From contig NZ_JAKEVD010000004.1 in assembly GCF_022398325.1 (NCBI RefSeq), forward strand, positions 43,923 to 107,922: a stretch of 64,000 bases of DNA. The letters are read 5' to 3'. Both the position numbers and the translations under genes were made by a program. The notes under the pieces were generated by a model, which made no database searches, was not told the DNA's origin, and saw only the letters and a program-made list of their open reading frames with translations. Source of the stretch: Shewanella sp. Isolate13. GTDB taxonomy: Bacteria > Pseudomonadota > Gammaproteobacteria > Enterobacterales > Shewanellaceae. Shown here piece after piece: positions 1 to 8,689 of the stretch; position 1 is the first letter of the stretch; the number at the start of each line of letters is the position of its first letter.

Positions 1-84
1 GGCAAAGCTCGAACTGGCTCAAAGTTTACGGGCTAAAATTTCCATCGTTTTTAACCTAAGAATATACTCAATTAGATATCCATT

Positions 85-1335
85 TTGTTAGAGAATCCTG
101 TGCAGCTCACTCCTAAGTTAAGCTTGAATGTGGCTCAGCAACATCTATTTGATGCTGAAGACTCGTCACGTATTGAACTCAGCTATGCCGAGACCGCGGT
201 GCTGCAACTGATGCTTAAACATCAGGGAACCCTTATCACTCGCGAAGCCTTGCTAGAAGCGGGCTGGCACGACAGAGTCGTCTCGCCATCATCACTACAG
301 CAATGCATCAGCGTTCTGAGAAAGAAGCTGGCAAACTACCCAGAGATTGAGTTAAAGACCATTCCTCGTCATGGCTATATTCTGCATTTATCACCTGCAG
401 AAAAGTCCAAGAAAATCACAGCCAAAAACAGAGCGATTTGGTTATTTTTCATTGCGGTCTTCGCCAGTTTATTACTCATGGCTTATGGTTACGTCAGCCA
501 TAATCAACCGCCTTACAGTGAAACACACATCGATAGCCAATTAAGCCAAGTTAAGGGCGAGATGACGCTGTTTTCTCCTAGGCATGGTGAGTCGGTTTCA
601 GCCTCTATAGCCAAACAACGACTTAGCAATCAGATAGGTAACGAGTTAGATTGGCAGGCGCCCTTCAAAACATTTAGCAGCTTTGGCCTACTCACAGATA
701 AGATGGACAACTTTGCCATCTGCCCCGACTACCAAGATCAGGCCTGTAGTGGTAAGCAATTGATCAATATCAGTAGCGAAAAAGGCCATGGTAGCAAGCT
801 GGCTCTTTCTGACTTTCTGACCACGAAGATCAGAATGGAGCAGAAAACCTATAATAAGTTAGATCTGCCTGAGCTTAGAAAACATCAGGGCGACTTAAAG
901 GAGCAGATCTATCACGGCGATCTGTACTTCGCCATTGATGATCACCGCCTCGTCCGTAGCGATATCCGTATTTCAATGGTGGATCTCGCACCAGACAGTG
1001 GCATCTTCTATTTCGCCGCCTGCATTACCGATGAGGACTGCTATACCACACCTATTCGCTACGAGATCCGTGGGCAATTCAAACGCACCACAGAGAAGTG
1101 GCAGCAACGTAAAGTAGAGAGATTCGATATCGAGGTCAGCAAGACCACGCTCTCCTCTCCGAATGCGTTATCCGATACCGCGCAAATTATCTATCTCGCT
1201 CTTAGAAAACAGCACCTAACCCAAACAGCGCTGAGTTTTTATCGCGTCTATCAAGACGATGGCACCGCGGTTTGGCAACTGCCATTGGTGAACAACAACA
1301 TCATGTGGATGCAGCGACAGACACTCAAATTATGA
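85..1335 (+). CDS. ToxR/CadC-like membrane-anchored winged-helix regulator
   Basis: Residues 1-103 form an OmpR/PhoB-type winged-helix DNA-binding domain without a receiver; the recognition region reads VVSPSSLQQCISVLRKKL and is followed by a wing ending PRHGYILHL. A single membrane segment lies at about residues 118-137. The remaining 280 residues would be periplasmic and hold two close cysteine pairs (ICPDYQDQAC and CITDEDC) that could form redox- or stress-sensitive disulfides, as in ToxR-family sensors. The family binds promoter DNA while tethered to the inner membrane. The longest frame opens at a TTG; a GTG five codons downstream is an alternative start. It precedes rlmJ by 56 bases. 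The signal and targets cannot be read from the sequence. Confidence 0.85.
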   Translation: MLENPVQLTPKLSLNVAQQHLFDAEDSSRIELSYAETAVLQLMLKHQGTLITREALLEAGWHDRVVSPSSLQQCISVLRKKLANYPEIELKTIPRHGYILHLSPAEKSKKITAKNRAIWLFFIAVFASLLLMAYGYVSHNQPPYSETHIDSQLSQVKGEMTLFSPRHGESVSASIAKQRLSNQIGNELDWQAPFKTFSSFGLLTDKMDNFAICPDYQDQACSGKQLINISSEKGHGSKLALSDFLTTKIRMEQKTYNKLDLPELRKHQGDLKEQIYHGDLYFAIDDHRLVRSDIRISMVDLAPDSGIFYFAACITDEDCYTTPIRYEIRGQFKRTTEKWQQRKVERFDIEVSKTTLSSPNALSDTAQIIYLALRKQHLTQTALSFYRVYQDDGTAVWQLPLVNNNIMWMQRQTLKL

Positions 1336-1391
1336 TCCCTTGCCTGAGTTGATATATAATCTAGCCTCTGTTCCTTTAGGCTAAAAACTCA

Positions 1392-2234
1392 ATGTTAAGT
1401 TATCGTCACGGCTATCACGCTGGCAATTATGCCGATGTTCTCAAGCACGCTATTTTGCTGCAAGTGCTCAAACTCATGCACAAAAAAGATAAGCCTATGG
1501 CTTATATCGACACCCACGCAGGTGCAGGCGGTTATGCGTTAACAGACGAGTTTTCAAAGAAAACTGGCGAATACTTAGATGGTGTTGCCAGACTTTGGGA
1601 CAGAAGCGATCTACCCGAATCATTAGTGCAATACATCGAGGATGTGAAGCACTTCAACCAAGGTAAAGAGGAACTGGAATTTTACCCAGGCTCTCCCGCT
1701 TTTGTTGATATGAACATGCGTGAAAAAGACCGCATGGTACTGCATGAGCTACATGGCACCGACTTCTTAACCTTAGATGAGCAATATACTGGCGACCGTG
1801 CCGTACGCGTGATCAAGGGCGATGGCCTTAAAGGTCTTATCGCAGCCGTGCCACCACTTGAGCGTCGCGGCGTGATTTTGATTGACCCAAGTTACGAAAT
1901 TAAGACCGACTATCAAGATGTAGCGAAAGCCATTATTAAGGCTCACAAGCGCTTTGCGACTGGCGTGTATATGTTGTGGTATCCGGTTGTAGACCGAGAG
2001 CAAACTGAAGGCATGCTTAAACTGCTTGCCGAAAGTGGCATCAAGAATCAGCTGCGCATCGAGCAAGCCATCAAGCCTGATAGCAATGAGTTTGGCATGA
2101 CTGCCGCGGGTCTGTGGATCATCAACCCTCCTTGGCAACTCGATACTGCCGCGAAAGAGATGTTGGATTATCTTGAGCGCCGCCTGGGCCATAACGGTGG
2201 CAAGACCATAGTTAAACAAGAAGTACCTGAGTAG
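1392..2234 (+). CDS. rlmJ: 23S rRNA (adenine2030-N6)-methyltransferase RlmJ
   Basis: The 280-residue protein begins LSYRHGYHAGNYADVLKH, the conserved N-terminus of RlmJ (YhiR), and has the family's usual length. It methylates N6 of A2030 in 23S rRNA using S-adenosylmethionine. The SAM-binding glycine motif DTHAGAGGY is at residues 40-48. The catalytic motif at 165-169 reads DPSYE, where many N6-adenine methyltransferases have DPPY; this is a conservative variation. The start is an ATG 56 bases after the preceding regulator gene. No obvious terminator follows; the gene runs straight into an intergenic repeat block. Confidence 0.95.
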   Translation: MLSYRHGYHAGNYADVLKHAILLQVLKLMHKKDKPMAYIDTHAGAGGYALTDEFSKKTGEYLDGVARLWDRSDLPESLVQYIEDVKHFNQGKEELEFYPGSPAFVDMNMREKDRMVLHELHGTDFLTLDEQYTGDRAVRVIKGDGLKGLIAAVPPLERRGVILIDPSYEIKTDYQDVAKAIIKAHKRFATGVYMLWYPVVDREQTEGMLKLLAESGIKNQLRIEQAIKPDSNEFGMTAAGLWIINPPWQLDTAAKEMLDYLERRLGHNGGKTIVKQEVPE

Positions 2235-2239
2235 GAAGA

Positions 2240-2680
2240 GCTAAGACGGTAACAGCCGGAAAAGCTAAGACGAGGACGGGCTACGCCCTGCGAGGGCGTG
2301 ACTACGTCACTTCAAGAGCGCGACTTTGTCGCTTCTAGAAAAGGATTAAAAGATAGGTCCTAGGTGCGAGGCTCTAGGACCTAGGAAAAGCCAAGATTTA
2401 AAACAGACAAGCAATAGATTCAGGCTCCATGAATCGGCTTTGTCTTGCTTTTAAGCTATTAGCTTTTCCTAGCAGCCAACTTGTTGGCGTCCTCGTAGGT
2501 GCGCAGCACCGTTCTAGAAGTGAGCCTGCGAACGTCCTAGAAACGAGCTTGCGAGTGCCCTATCTTTTAGCTTTTCCTAGCAGCCAACTTGTTGGCGTCC
2601 TAGCAGTGAGCCTGCGAACGTCCTAGAATCCTAGAGCCTATAAGCGAGCCTGCGAACGCCCTAGAATCTAGAGCCTATAA
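2240..2680. repeat. Intergenic repeat block with triloop mini-hairpins (locus 1)
   Basis: No gene lies between rlmJ and the LysR gene. The first half carries GGGC-TAC-GCCC (2278-2288), GTGAC-TAC-GTCAC (2298-2310) and GCGAC-TTT-GTCGC (2320-2332). The second half carries GCCAAC-TT-GTTGGC (2474-2487), GGTGC-GCA-GCACC (2498-2510), and repeated pieces reading CCTAG, GTGAGCCTGCGAACG and AAACGAGCTTGCGAG. The two halves sit head to head: one contains AAAGCTAAGACG, the other the inverse TTAGCTTTTCCT. The same modules recur at 10.3, 11.2, 37.6 and 40.3 kb. Confidence 0.9.
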
Positions 2681-2682
2681 GC

Positions 2683-3561
2683 TCACTGCAACACCGAATG
2701 CAACTCATCAAACAGCCAGTGCATCACTGGGCCGATTTGCTGGTCACGACGATTCACCACACCCATTTCAATCAATAAAGGGTTAGTAATATATTCACTA
2801 GAAAGCTCACATAAATCATCAATATACCATTCAGATTTAGCCACATGTTCAGGCACTAACGCCCAACCGACGCCCTGTAAAACCAATGCAACGATATAAT
2901 AGTAACTATCGATATACCAATAGTTGGGCGATAACGCCGGTGTCTGTGATTGCCCAGTAATATCACAAATAGCCAGCTGCCGATATTGCATCAACTGCTC
3001 TAAGGTCGGCGCTTGAGTCGAGGCGAGTGGATGCGAGGGCGCTACCACTAAGCTCTGCTTAAATTGGCCAATAGACATAAAATCGAGCGAGTCCGGCAGC
3101 ATAGTCGAAGAGTGAAACATAATGCCTATATCTGCACGGCTGGCATCCACCCAAGCAGCAATGTCCTCTTGTGATCCATTAATAATAGTGAGTTTCAGTA
3201 GCGGGAATTGGGTCGAGATCCGTTGAAACAGGGCTTCAAACGCGTTAACCGGTACCGCCTCATCCATCGCAACCGTTAGCGCCACCTCTTCGCCTGAGGT
3301 TACCGTCATCGCCCGCGCATTAAGGCGCTGACACTGAGCGAGTACTGACTGCGCCTCAATATACATCTCTTCACCAAGCGGGGTCAGCACTGGCAGTTTT
3401 GCACTGCGATCGAAAAGCTCGAAGCCAAGCCCCGCCTCCAAGTTACTGACTGCTGTGCTGATCCGCGACTGCGCCTTACCCATCTTTCTCGCTGCTGCCG
3501 AAAATGAGCCAAGCTTGACCGAGTTTACAAACGCGTTAAGCTCATCCAACGTCCAATTCAT
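2683..3561 (-). CDS. LysR-family transcriptional regulator
   Basis: The 292-residue protein has the standard LysR layout: an N-terminal winged helix-turn-helix (residues 1-60, with FSAAARKMGKAQSRISTAVS) and a two-lobed effector-binding domain covering about residues 90-292. It is divergent from a MATE transporter gene, with 105 bases between the starts, which is typical of LysR regulators controlling their neighbour. An inverted repeat TATCT-N5-AGATA in the gap (3582-3596) fits a T-N11-A LysR site. Likely target: the MATE gene and itself. The effector is unknown. Confidence 0.9.
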   Translation of the reverse strand: MNWTLDELNAFVNSVKLGSFSAAARKMGKAQSRISTAVSNLEAGLGFELFDRSAKLPVLTPLGEEMYIEAQSVLAQCQRLNARAMTVTSGEEVALTVAMDEAVPVNAFEALFQRISTQFPLLKLTIINGSQEDIAAWVDASRADIGIMFHSSTMLPDSLDFMSIGQFKQSLVVAPSHPLASTQAPTLEQLMQYRQLAICDITGQSQTPALSPNYWYIDSYYYIVALVLQGVGWALVPEHVAKSEWYIDDLCELSSEYITNPLLIEMGVVNRRDQQIGPVMHWLFDELHSVLQ

Positions 3562-3581
3562 ACTTTCAACCTGCCCACCTA

Positions 3582-3596
3582 TATCTAAAACAGATA
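3582..3596. promoter_or_regulatory. Candidate LysR operator
   Basis: A perfect TATCT-AAAAC-AGATA inverted repeat lies in the 105-base gap between the divergent LysR and MATE starts. It contains the T-N11-A spacing typical of LysR binding sites. Assignment to this regulator is inference from position. Confidence 0.45.
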
Positions 3597-3666
3597 GAAG
3601 CTAACTTTATTCAATCTTAATAACAGAGTAACTTGCGACCTATTATTCTCCAAATTTTGCATATAA

Positions 3667-5073
3667 ATGTTAGCCCCAAGTATCGAAAACAGCTCAAACC
3701 ATACCATTAGCCGTACTTTTTGGCGTTACACTCTACCCGCAATTGCCGCCATGCTGGTTAACGGCCTGTACCAAATTGTCGATGGCATCTTTATTGGCCA
3801 TTACATAGGTTTCGAAGGCTTAGCCGCCATCAATATGGCCTGGCCGGTGATCTACTTTATGGTGGGTTTTGGCATCATGGTGGGCATGGGGAGTGGCAGT
3901 TTGCTGTCGATTCAGCGGGGTAAAGGCGACACGCGTGCCGCGGCAAGCATTTTGACCAGCTGCTTGGTGCTAATGTTTGCCTTAGCGGCTATCTCAACCA
4001 CGATTTTAAGCGTATTTAGCGACTTCTTTCTTGAGGCGCAAGGTGGCGCAGATGCGACCTTAGCGATGGCACAAGAATATATTGGCGTATTTACCTGGGG
4101 CACTGCAATCACGATTATTGCTTCAGCCTTGCCATTGCTTATTCGTAACGATGAGAGCCCCAATATCGCCACAGGTTTAATGGTATTGGGCGCTGTAATT
4201 AATATTGCGCTCGACTACTTGTTAATTGGCGTATTTGAATTTGGCCTACTAGGTGCATCTATCGCCACCATTAGTGCTCAGGCGGTTGTGTGTGTGCTAG
4301 GTCTTGGCTATTTTTGCTCACAACATAGCAGCATCAACTGGTCGGCAAAATTCAGCTGGTTTAACGCCTCATTTGCTCAGCAAATCGTGTTATTAGGTTC
4401 CTCAAGCCTATTTATGTACCTGTATACCAGCTTTGTGTTTGCACTGCATAACCGACTCTTTACCGAATATGGCACGCCACTCACCGTTGGGGCTTTCGCC
4501 ATCGTTGGCTACCTTATGGTGCTGTATTACTTAGTTGCTGAAGGTGTGGCCGAGGGTATGCAACCCCCAGTCAGTTATTACTATGGCGCAGAACAACACG
4601 AGAACATCTACAAGATGCTTAAGCTCTCAATCAAGGTGACCTTGATTGCGGGTACCAGCTGGATTTTACTGCTCAATGCGATTCCAGAGACTATGGTGGG
4701 CTTATTCAATAACAGCGATAGTGCGCTGATTACGACGGCCATAGATGGAATACGCATGCATCTATTTGCCATGCCCTTAGACGGTTTTATCGCGCTTTCA
4801 TCTGTGTATTTTATGGCGACTAACCAAGGTGTTAAGGCGCTAGTCATCGCCTGTGGCAATATGCTGATCCAGCTGCCTTTCTTGATGATTCTGCCTAAGT
4901 TTTTAGGTGTTAACGGAGTGTGGATGGCAATGCCGCTTTCTAACATCGCCCTGTGCCTTATTGTGGTACCTATGGTCTGGTTAGACGTTAAGTCGAGAAA
5001 AAAGCAGTCGAGAGCGCAGCATGATAATCAACAGACTATCGGTACAGCCAATACCGCAGCGCTCCTGAGTTAA
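3667..5073 (+). CDS. MATE-family efflux transporter
   Basis: The 468-residue protein has about twelve hydrophobic segments arranged as two similar halves, and MATE-type motifs such as ALPLLIRNDESPNIAT after the sixth segment and GVAEGMQPPVSYYYGA in the second half. MATE proteins export cationic drugs or metabolites using a Na+ or H+ gradient. The resemblance is to the MepA-like branch. The start is ATG 3667 with no clear ribosome binding site; it is divergent from the LysR gene, its probable regulator. The stop lies inside the first copy of a 64-bp direct repeat belonging to the next gene. Confidence 0.9.
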   Translation: MLAPSIENSSNHTISRTFWRYTLPAIAAMLVNGLYQIVDGIFIGHYIGFEGLAAINMAWPVIYFMVGFGIMVGMGSGSLLSIQRGKGDTRAAASILTSCLVLMFALAAISTTILSVFSDFFLEAQGGADATLAMAQEYIGVFTWGTAITIIASALPLLIRNDESPNIATGLMVLGAVINIALDYLLIGVFEFGLLGASIATISAQAVVCVLGLGYFCSQHSSINWSAKFSWFNASFAQQIVLLGSSSLFMYLYTSFVFALHNRLFTEYGTPLTVGAFAIVGYLMVLYYLVAEGVAEGMQPPVSYYYGAEQHENIYKMLKLSIKVTLIAGTSWILLLNAIPETMVGLFNNSDSALITTAIDGIRMHLFAMPLDGFIALSSVYFMATNQGVKALVIACGNMLIQLPFLMILPKFLGVNGVWMAMPLSNIALCLIVVPMVWLDVKSRKKQSRAQHDNQQTIGTANTAALLS

Positions 5074-5131
5074 GTATTGCGGTAGCGTTTTAGCAAGATC
5101 TGCACTCGTTCGACATAGGCTTGGGTCTCTG
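5068..5131. repeat. 64-bp direct repeat, copy 1 (duplicated transglycosylase 3' end)
   Basis: This segment is identical by eye to 5214-5277, which encodes the last codons and stop of the lytic transglycosylase on the minus strand. Between the copies, the minus strand stays open in the frame of the duplicated tail and would encode a remnant (...KYDGKALGHARESTLYPYS...) joined to the same ETQAYVERV tail. The remnant is out of frame with the intact gene. It looks like the relic of a second transglycosylase-like gene or of a tail exchange. Confidence 0.85.
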
Positions 5132-5213
5132 AGTACGGATAGAGTGTGGACTCTCTAGCATGACCCAGTGCTTTACCGTCATACTTATGCCTTGGTTTGA
5201 CGTTAAGCCCAGA

Positions 5214-5277
5214 AGTTAAGTATTGCGGTAGCGTTTTAGCAAGATCTGCACTCGTTCGACATAGGCTTGGGTCTCTG
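5214..5277. repeat. 64-bp direct repeat, copy 2 (within transglycosylase gene)
   Basis: This is the partner of the copy at 5068-5131, offset by 146 bp. It encodes the C-terminal ETQAYVERV...RYRNT tail and stop codon of the lytic transglycosylase on the minus strand. Confidence 0.85.
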
Positions 5278-5929
5278 GAAAAGGTGGCACACCATTATAT
5301 TGCTCGACCCGTGAAGCTCCTGCGTTATAGGCTGCGCAGGCCAAGACTATATCGCCATTAAAACGTTTCAGTAACTGCGACAGGTAACGGCTCCCAGCTA
5401 AGATATTTTGCTCAGGGTGAAAGGCATCACTCACTCCCAGCTCGTTAGCCGTTGCAGGCATCAGCTGCATCAAGCCCTGGGCTCCCGTTTTAGACACCGC
5501 TGCCGACTTAAAAGCTGACTCGGCATGGATCACCGCCCTGATAAGAGCAGGCTCAAGTTGGTATGCACGCGCGGCATCGGCGATCTGCTGCTGATATTGA
5601 GAGGTGAATAGCGGAATAGCGTTCCAGTTGATACTGGACTGGGGCTTACAAGCGTAACAATCGAACAGCAGCACCTGATAATGCCCTTGCTGTGGCGCGG
5701 AATCGGAAAAAGCTAGCCCACCGCTGGCGGTAATGTAGTGATAAACCTTTTCGCCTTGCTTCAAGCTCACTCCAGCAGCCTGAGCCGTATTGTGCATAAC
5801 ATTATTGGAGACGGTTTTGCCCAGCACGCCCTTATTCGATGGTTTGGCAACAAAATGGGGCTTACTCGTCTCAGCGATTGCTGCCGCCGAGATACACAGC
5901 AAAGCTATCAGCACTCCCTGCTTCATCAT
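5216..5929 (-). CDS. Periplasmic lytic transglycosylase (SLT domain)
   Basis: Residues 1-19 are a Sec signal peptide. A linker and a short DUF4124-like segment (about 60-95, containing CYAC) precede a family-1 SLT domain from about 115 to 235. The catalytic glutamate is E137 in IHAESAF. Other lysozyme-like motifs are GAQGLMQLMPATA and AYNAGASRVEQY. The enzyme cleaves peptidoglycan glycans to 1,6-anhydro-muropeptides. Its start overlaps the stop of the DUF3137 gene by four bases (ATGA), so it is translationally coupled and last in the LemA group. Its 3' end is duplicated just downstream. Confidence 0.92.
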   Translation of the reverse strand: MMKQGVLIALLCISAAAIAETSKPHFVAKPSNKGVLGKTVSNNVMHNTAQAAGVSLKQGEKVYHYITASGGLAFSDSAPQQGHYQVLLFDCYACKPQSSINWNAIPLFTSQYQQQIADAARAYQLEPALIRAVIHAESAFKSAAVSKTGAQGLMQLMPATANELGVSDAFHPEQNILAGSRYLSQLLKRFNGDIVLACAAYNAGASRVEQYNGVPPFPETQAYVERVQILLKRYRNT

Positions 5930-6948
5930 AATCCGGTCTTTCGCTCTAATTGCAGTACATCAACTATAGCAAATAGCTGCTTCATCTCTTTATTGATCTG
6001 ACTGAACTCGTACTCGAATGTCGCAGCCTTGAAGATGGACGCCATCTCGAAACGGTTATCCTTACTGCCGAGCATGATCAGTAACTTGTTGCGGTAGAAC
6101 GCACACTGGATTTTATTGCCAAAACTCGCCGATAGCTCCTGCAGTCGCTCCATAAAGGTCACAGTTAACAGATAACGCGCCTCAATTTGATCGGTGGAGA
6201 ATACATCAAACTGTTTCTCGAAGATCGGGTCTTCAAGCTTTACTCTTTCCAAGCCCTTAAATGAATCAGACAAGAAATTCACTAAACCACCACGGTTCTT
6301 TACCACCACGGTATGGCCGCGAAAATCTTTATGGCTGCTAAGCTCGATCATCACCCCTTTAAAGACGGTTACGGTATCGGTATTTTTATCACGCTTAACC
6401 TGCTTAGTTAGATGCAGTTCGTTAATGGCGATCTCTACATTTTTATAGGTTCCCTGCACATAATCATCAAAATTAGCAGCATCGTAATGGGGGAGTAACT
6501 TCGATGCCTTTAGTACGCTCAGGCTCATCTTATGTTGACGACAAAAAATGAAGTCATGACCAAAGTACTTAAAAATCAACGGATAGATTTTCTGTTTCAC
6601 ATCGGCTCTATAGTGCTTAACGGGATTGAAGACCCACCAAGCAAAGGGCAATGCCAACAGCACTAAGCCGATAAGATAGAAAAACATAGGATCTGCAACA
6701 TCGAGGTAAGGCATAAACATAAATGCCAAGGCTGCAATACCAAGATAAATGGCGCAGCAAAGATATAAGCGCTGGCGACAGGACTTGAGACTAGCCACCC
6801 GCGCATTCTCAAACTTACTGGTTAATGGCTCAAGATGATCTTGATAATACTGCTTAAAATTTGCAATTTCACTTGGTGAAGCTGTTAACTTATTACGATT
6901 ACGGATAGGCTTTATCGGCGCGCCAAATAGGAAGCTAAAGATATTCAT
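5926..6948 (-). CDS. DUF3137-family membrane protein
   Basis: About 340 residues. Two adjacent membrane segments (LYLCCAIYLGIAALAFMFM and FFYLIGLVLLALPFAWWVF) lie near residues 60-110, followed by a cytoplasmic domain of some 230 residues with FRGHTVVVKNRGG. This matches DUF3137 proteins, which often stand next to lemA. The biochemical role is unknown. ATG 6948 is chosen as start; a TTG seven codons upstream (6969) is open, but its only Shine-Dalgarno-like GGAG is inside the extension. It lies about 87 bases after lemA and overlaps the transglycosylase start by four bases, so the three genes probably form one operon acting at the envelope. Confidence 0.85.
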   Translation of the reverse strand: MNIFSFLFGAPIKPIRNRNKLTASPSEIANFKQYYQDHLEPLTSKFENARVASLKSCRQRLYLCCAIYLGIAALAFMFMPYLDVADPMFFYLIGLVLLALPFAWWVFNPVKHYRADVKQKIYPLIFKYFGHDFIFCRQHKMSLSVLKASKLLPHYDAANFDDYVQGTYKNVEIAINELHLTKQVKRDKNTDTVTVFKGVMIELSSHKDFRGHTVVVKNRGGLVNFLSDSFKGLERVKLEDPIFEKQFDVFSTDQIEARYLLTVTFMERLQELSASFGNKIQCAFYRNKLLIMLGSKDNRFEMASIFKAATFEYEFSQINKEMKQLFAIVDVLQLERKTGL

Positions 6949-7035
6949 TTTGTTGCCAGTTAACTCCAAGCAATTTAATCACCCATTGCTGCCGCAATAC
7001 AAACATACTGCGGCAATCAGATAGCAAAATTTGAG

Positions 7036-7605
7036 TTACTTTAAATAATCGGCTGCATCAACCGGAGCTTTAGATGCCTCATCGGCTTCATAGAAAGGCA
7101 TCACTTTGACGCTTGCCATAGAGGCTATGATGGAGCCGGGGAAGATCTCAACTGCAGTATTAAGCTCAGACACTGCCGAGTTGTAAAAACGACGTGCGGC
7201 AGACAGTTGAGCCTCAACTTCGTTATAGGTCTGCATCGCTTGCAGCATGGTATTGTCAGACTTCAACTCTGGGTAGTTCTCGACACTCACCATCAACTGA
7301 GACATCTTTTGATTTAGCTTTTCAGAGACTTCGAGGTGAGCTTTAACTGAGTCAGGATCAACATGATTATAGCCTTTAGCCGCTAAGCTTCTTAACTCGG
7401 TGATCTCAGTTAGCAGAGACTTCTCATGATCCATATACTTTTGTGCGATCTTGAGAATATTAGGTACTAGATTAGAGCGCTTCTTTAACTGAACGTCTAT
7501 GCCCGATAGTGCCTCACGCCCAGTATTACGTTTCTTAATTAAGCTCACATACCAAAGGTAGGCAATAATCACGACTAAGCCCGACCCTAACAATATCCCT
7601 TCCAT
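7036..7605 (-). CDS. lemA: LemA family protein
   Basis: The 189-residue protein has one N-terminal membrane anchor (residues 3-23, LGSGLVVIIAYLWYVSLI) and a long helical domain with the hallmark LKKRSNLVPNILKIAQKYMDHE and ARRFYNSAVSELNTAVEIFPG. LemA proteins are inner-membrane-anchored four-helix bundles; their exact biochemical role is unsettled. It is the first gene of the LemA / DUF3137 / transglycosylase group, which suggests work at the envelope or peptidoglycan. Confidence 0.93.
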   Translation of the reverse strand: MEGILLGSGLVVIIAYLWYVSLIKKRNTGREALSGIDVQLKKRSNLVPNILKIAQKYMDHEKSLLTEITELRSLAAKGYNHVDPDSVKAHLEVSEKLNQKMSQLMVSVENYPELKSDNTMLQAMQTYNEVEAQLSAARRFYNSAVSELNTAVEIFPGSIIASMASVKVMPFYEADEASKAPVDAADYLK

Positions 7606-8145
7606 CTGTGCTTCCTATTTTTCTTTTTATTTAAACAACTTATATTTCTATCACATCAGTAGATTAGAGCTAAAAAATGACTAGGCTACTCTCTGACAAC
7701 TTATACTGTTACTTATTTGAGCAACGAAATCTAGCCTCAACACCAGATAAACCAACCTATTCACAGTGTTACTTTTTAACCTCGCTAGCAAATAACTTGA
7801 AAAAAACTGCAGAGGAAACCCCAAAAAGCACTAACTTATCTAGCCTTAACGAACTAACTATTCTGAGTCGTACCAAAAAACATTATGCGTACACTATCTG
7901 TGCAATAAAAATTATTATTTCCTTAGAGAACAGGTGTTAGCAGTAAAAGCTAGAGTGTGATTTTTTAAACGCCCCTAAAATCATCTAAGGTTTTCAGCCA
8001 ATAAAAACACTCAAATAATTAAAATTATTGGTACTTATGATTAACTTTAAGCTTACCCTGCCGTTTGTAGCATTTTATTTTCCACCTGATGTCATCGGTC
8101 ACTGACAGCGGCCCTCCTCTGTGCGCAAGAGCGGCTCACAACTCA
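7606..8145. other. Intergenic, no supported gene
   Basis: The region upstream of lemA presumably holds its promoter. An 87-codon plus-strand frame at 7677-7940 lacks a convincing ribosome binding site and recognisable protein features, so it is not called. The rest is AT-rich and unstructured until the tandem elements that start at 8146. Confidence 0.5.
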
Positions 8146-8264
8146 TTCAGCTTAGATACAGTATCCCCTAGCTATAGTAATCACATCCCTTAGGAAATCG
8201 TTCAACCCAATCATCCCCTTCGGACTCATTCATTATGAGTTCTTTTTTTTTGCCTGTAATTCAC
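8146..8264 (+). ncRNA. Tandem element copy 1, candidate small RNA ending in a terminator
   Basis: This stretch of about 119 bases shares a conserved 5' block (TTCAGCTTAGATACAG, then TATAGTAATC), a variable middle and a conserved 3' intrinsic terminator with the copy at 8352-8465. The terminator stem is GGACTCAT/ATGAGTTC (8222-8229 and 8237-8244), followed by a long T run. No open frame spans it. It could be a small RNA with its promoter in the conserved block (TATAGT as -10), or an upstream terminator module of the AbgT gene. No known RNA family was recognised. Confidence 0.4.
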
Positions 8265-8351
8265 AAATAGCCTTTCAGATTAAATAATTACCACCTCAAT
8301 CATTTTAGCCAAACAAAGGTTAACAAGAGTTAATCTAAGTCACTTCCATCG

Positions 8352-8465
8352 TTCAGCTTAGATACAGCTATCCCTAGTTATAGTAATCTCAATCCCAACG
8401 GATACTGCAAATCAATCCCTTTTGGACTCATCCTACATGAGTCCTTTTTTTTGCCTAAAATTCAC
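8352..8465 (+). ncRNA. Tandem element copy 2, candidate small RNA ending in a terminator
   Basis: Second copy of the element at 8146-8264, about 206 bp downstream. The conserved 5' block TTCAGCTTAGATACAG and TATAGTAATC is present. The middle differs. The terminator GGACTCAT-CCTAC-ATGAGTCC (8424-8444) has a perfect stem and eight T residues. Relative to copy 1 a G-T wobble becomes G-C, so pairing is maintained. The AbgT gene begins 225 bases downstream. Confidence 0.4.
8424..8452 (+). terminator. Intrinsic terminator of tandem element copy 2
   Basis: A perfect 8-bp stem GGACTCAT/ATGAGTCC with a 5-base loop is followed by TTTTTTTT. Confidence 0.75.
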
Positions 8466-8689
8466 TACAAGATTCAACATCAGTTCTCGCCTTTTCTTCT
8501 GCAAAGCCGCATTGGCACTCGCAATGACGCTATATTAGCTAGTAAACAAAACAACTGATTTAAGGTTTAATTAATTTTTCTTATCCATCATGCCACATCG
8601 GCTTAACAATATAGTGCTCGTTAGTAGTCACGCCCGCCGCAACAACAAAACAAAAATAATAAAATAAAAAGCATATTGAGGAAGACACG

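Noticed and set aside
2429..2626. 65-codon frame in the locus 1 repeat block
   Set aside because: It only translates the repeat modules and would be interrupted in the other copies.
7677..7940. 87-codon plus-strand frame
   Set aside because: No convincing ribosome site, no domain, AT-rich composition like the surrounding non-coding DNA.
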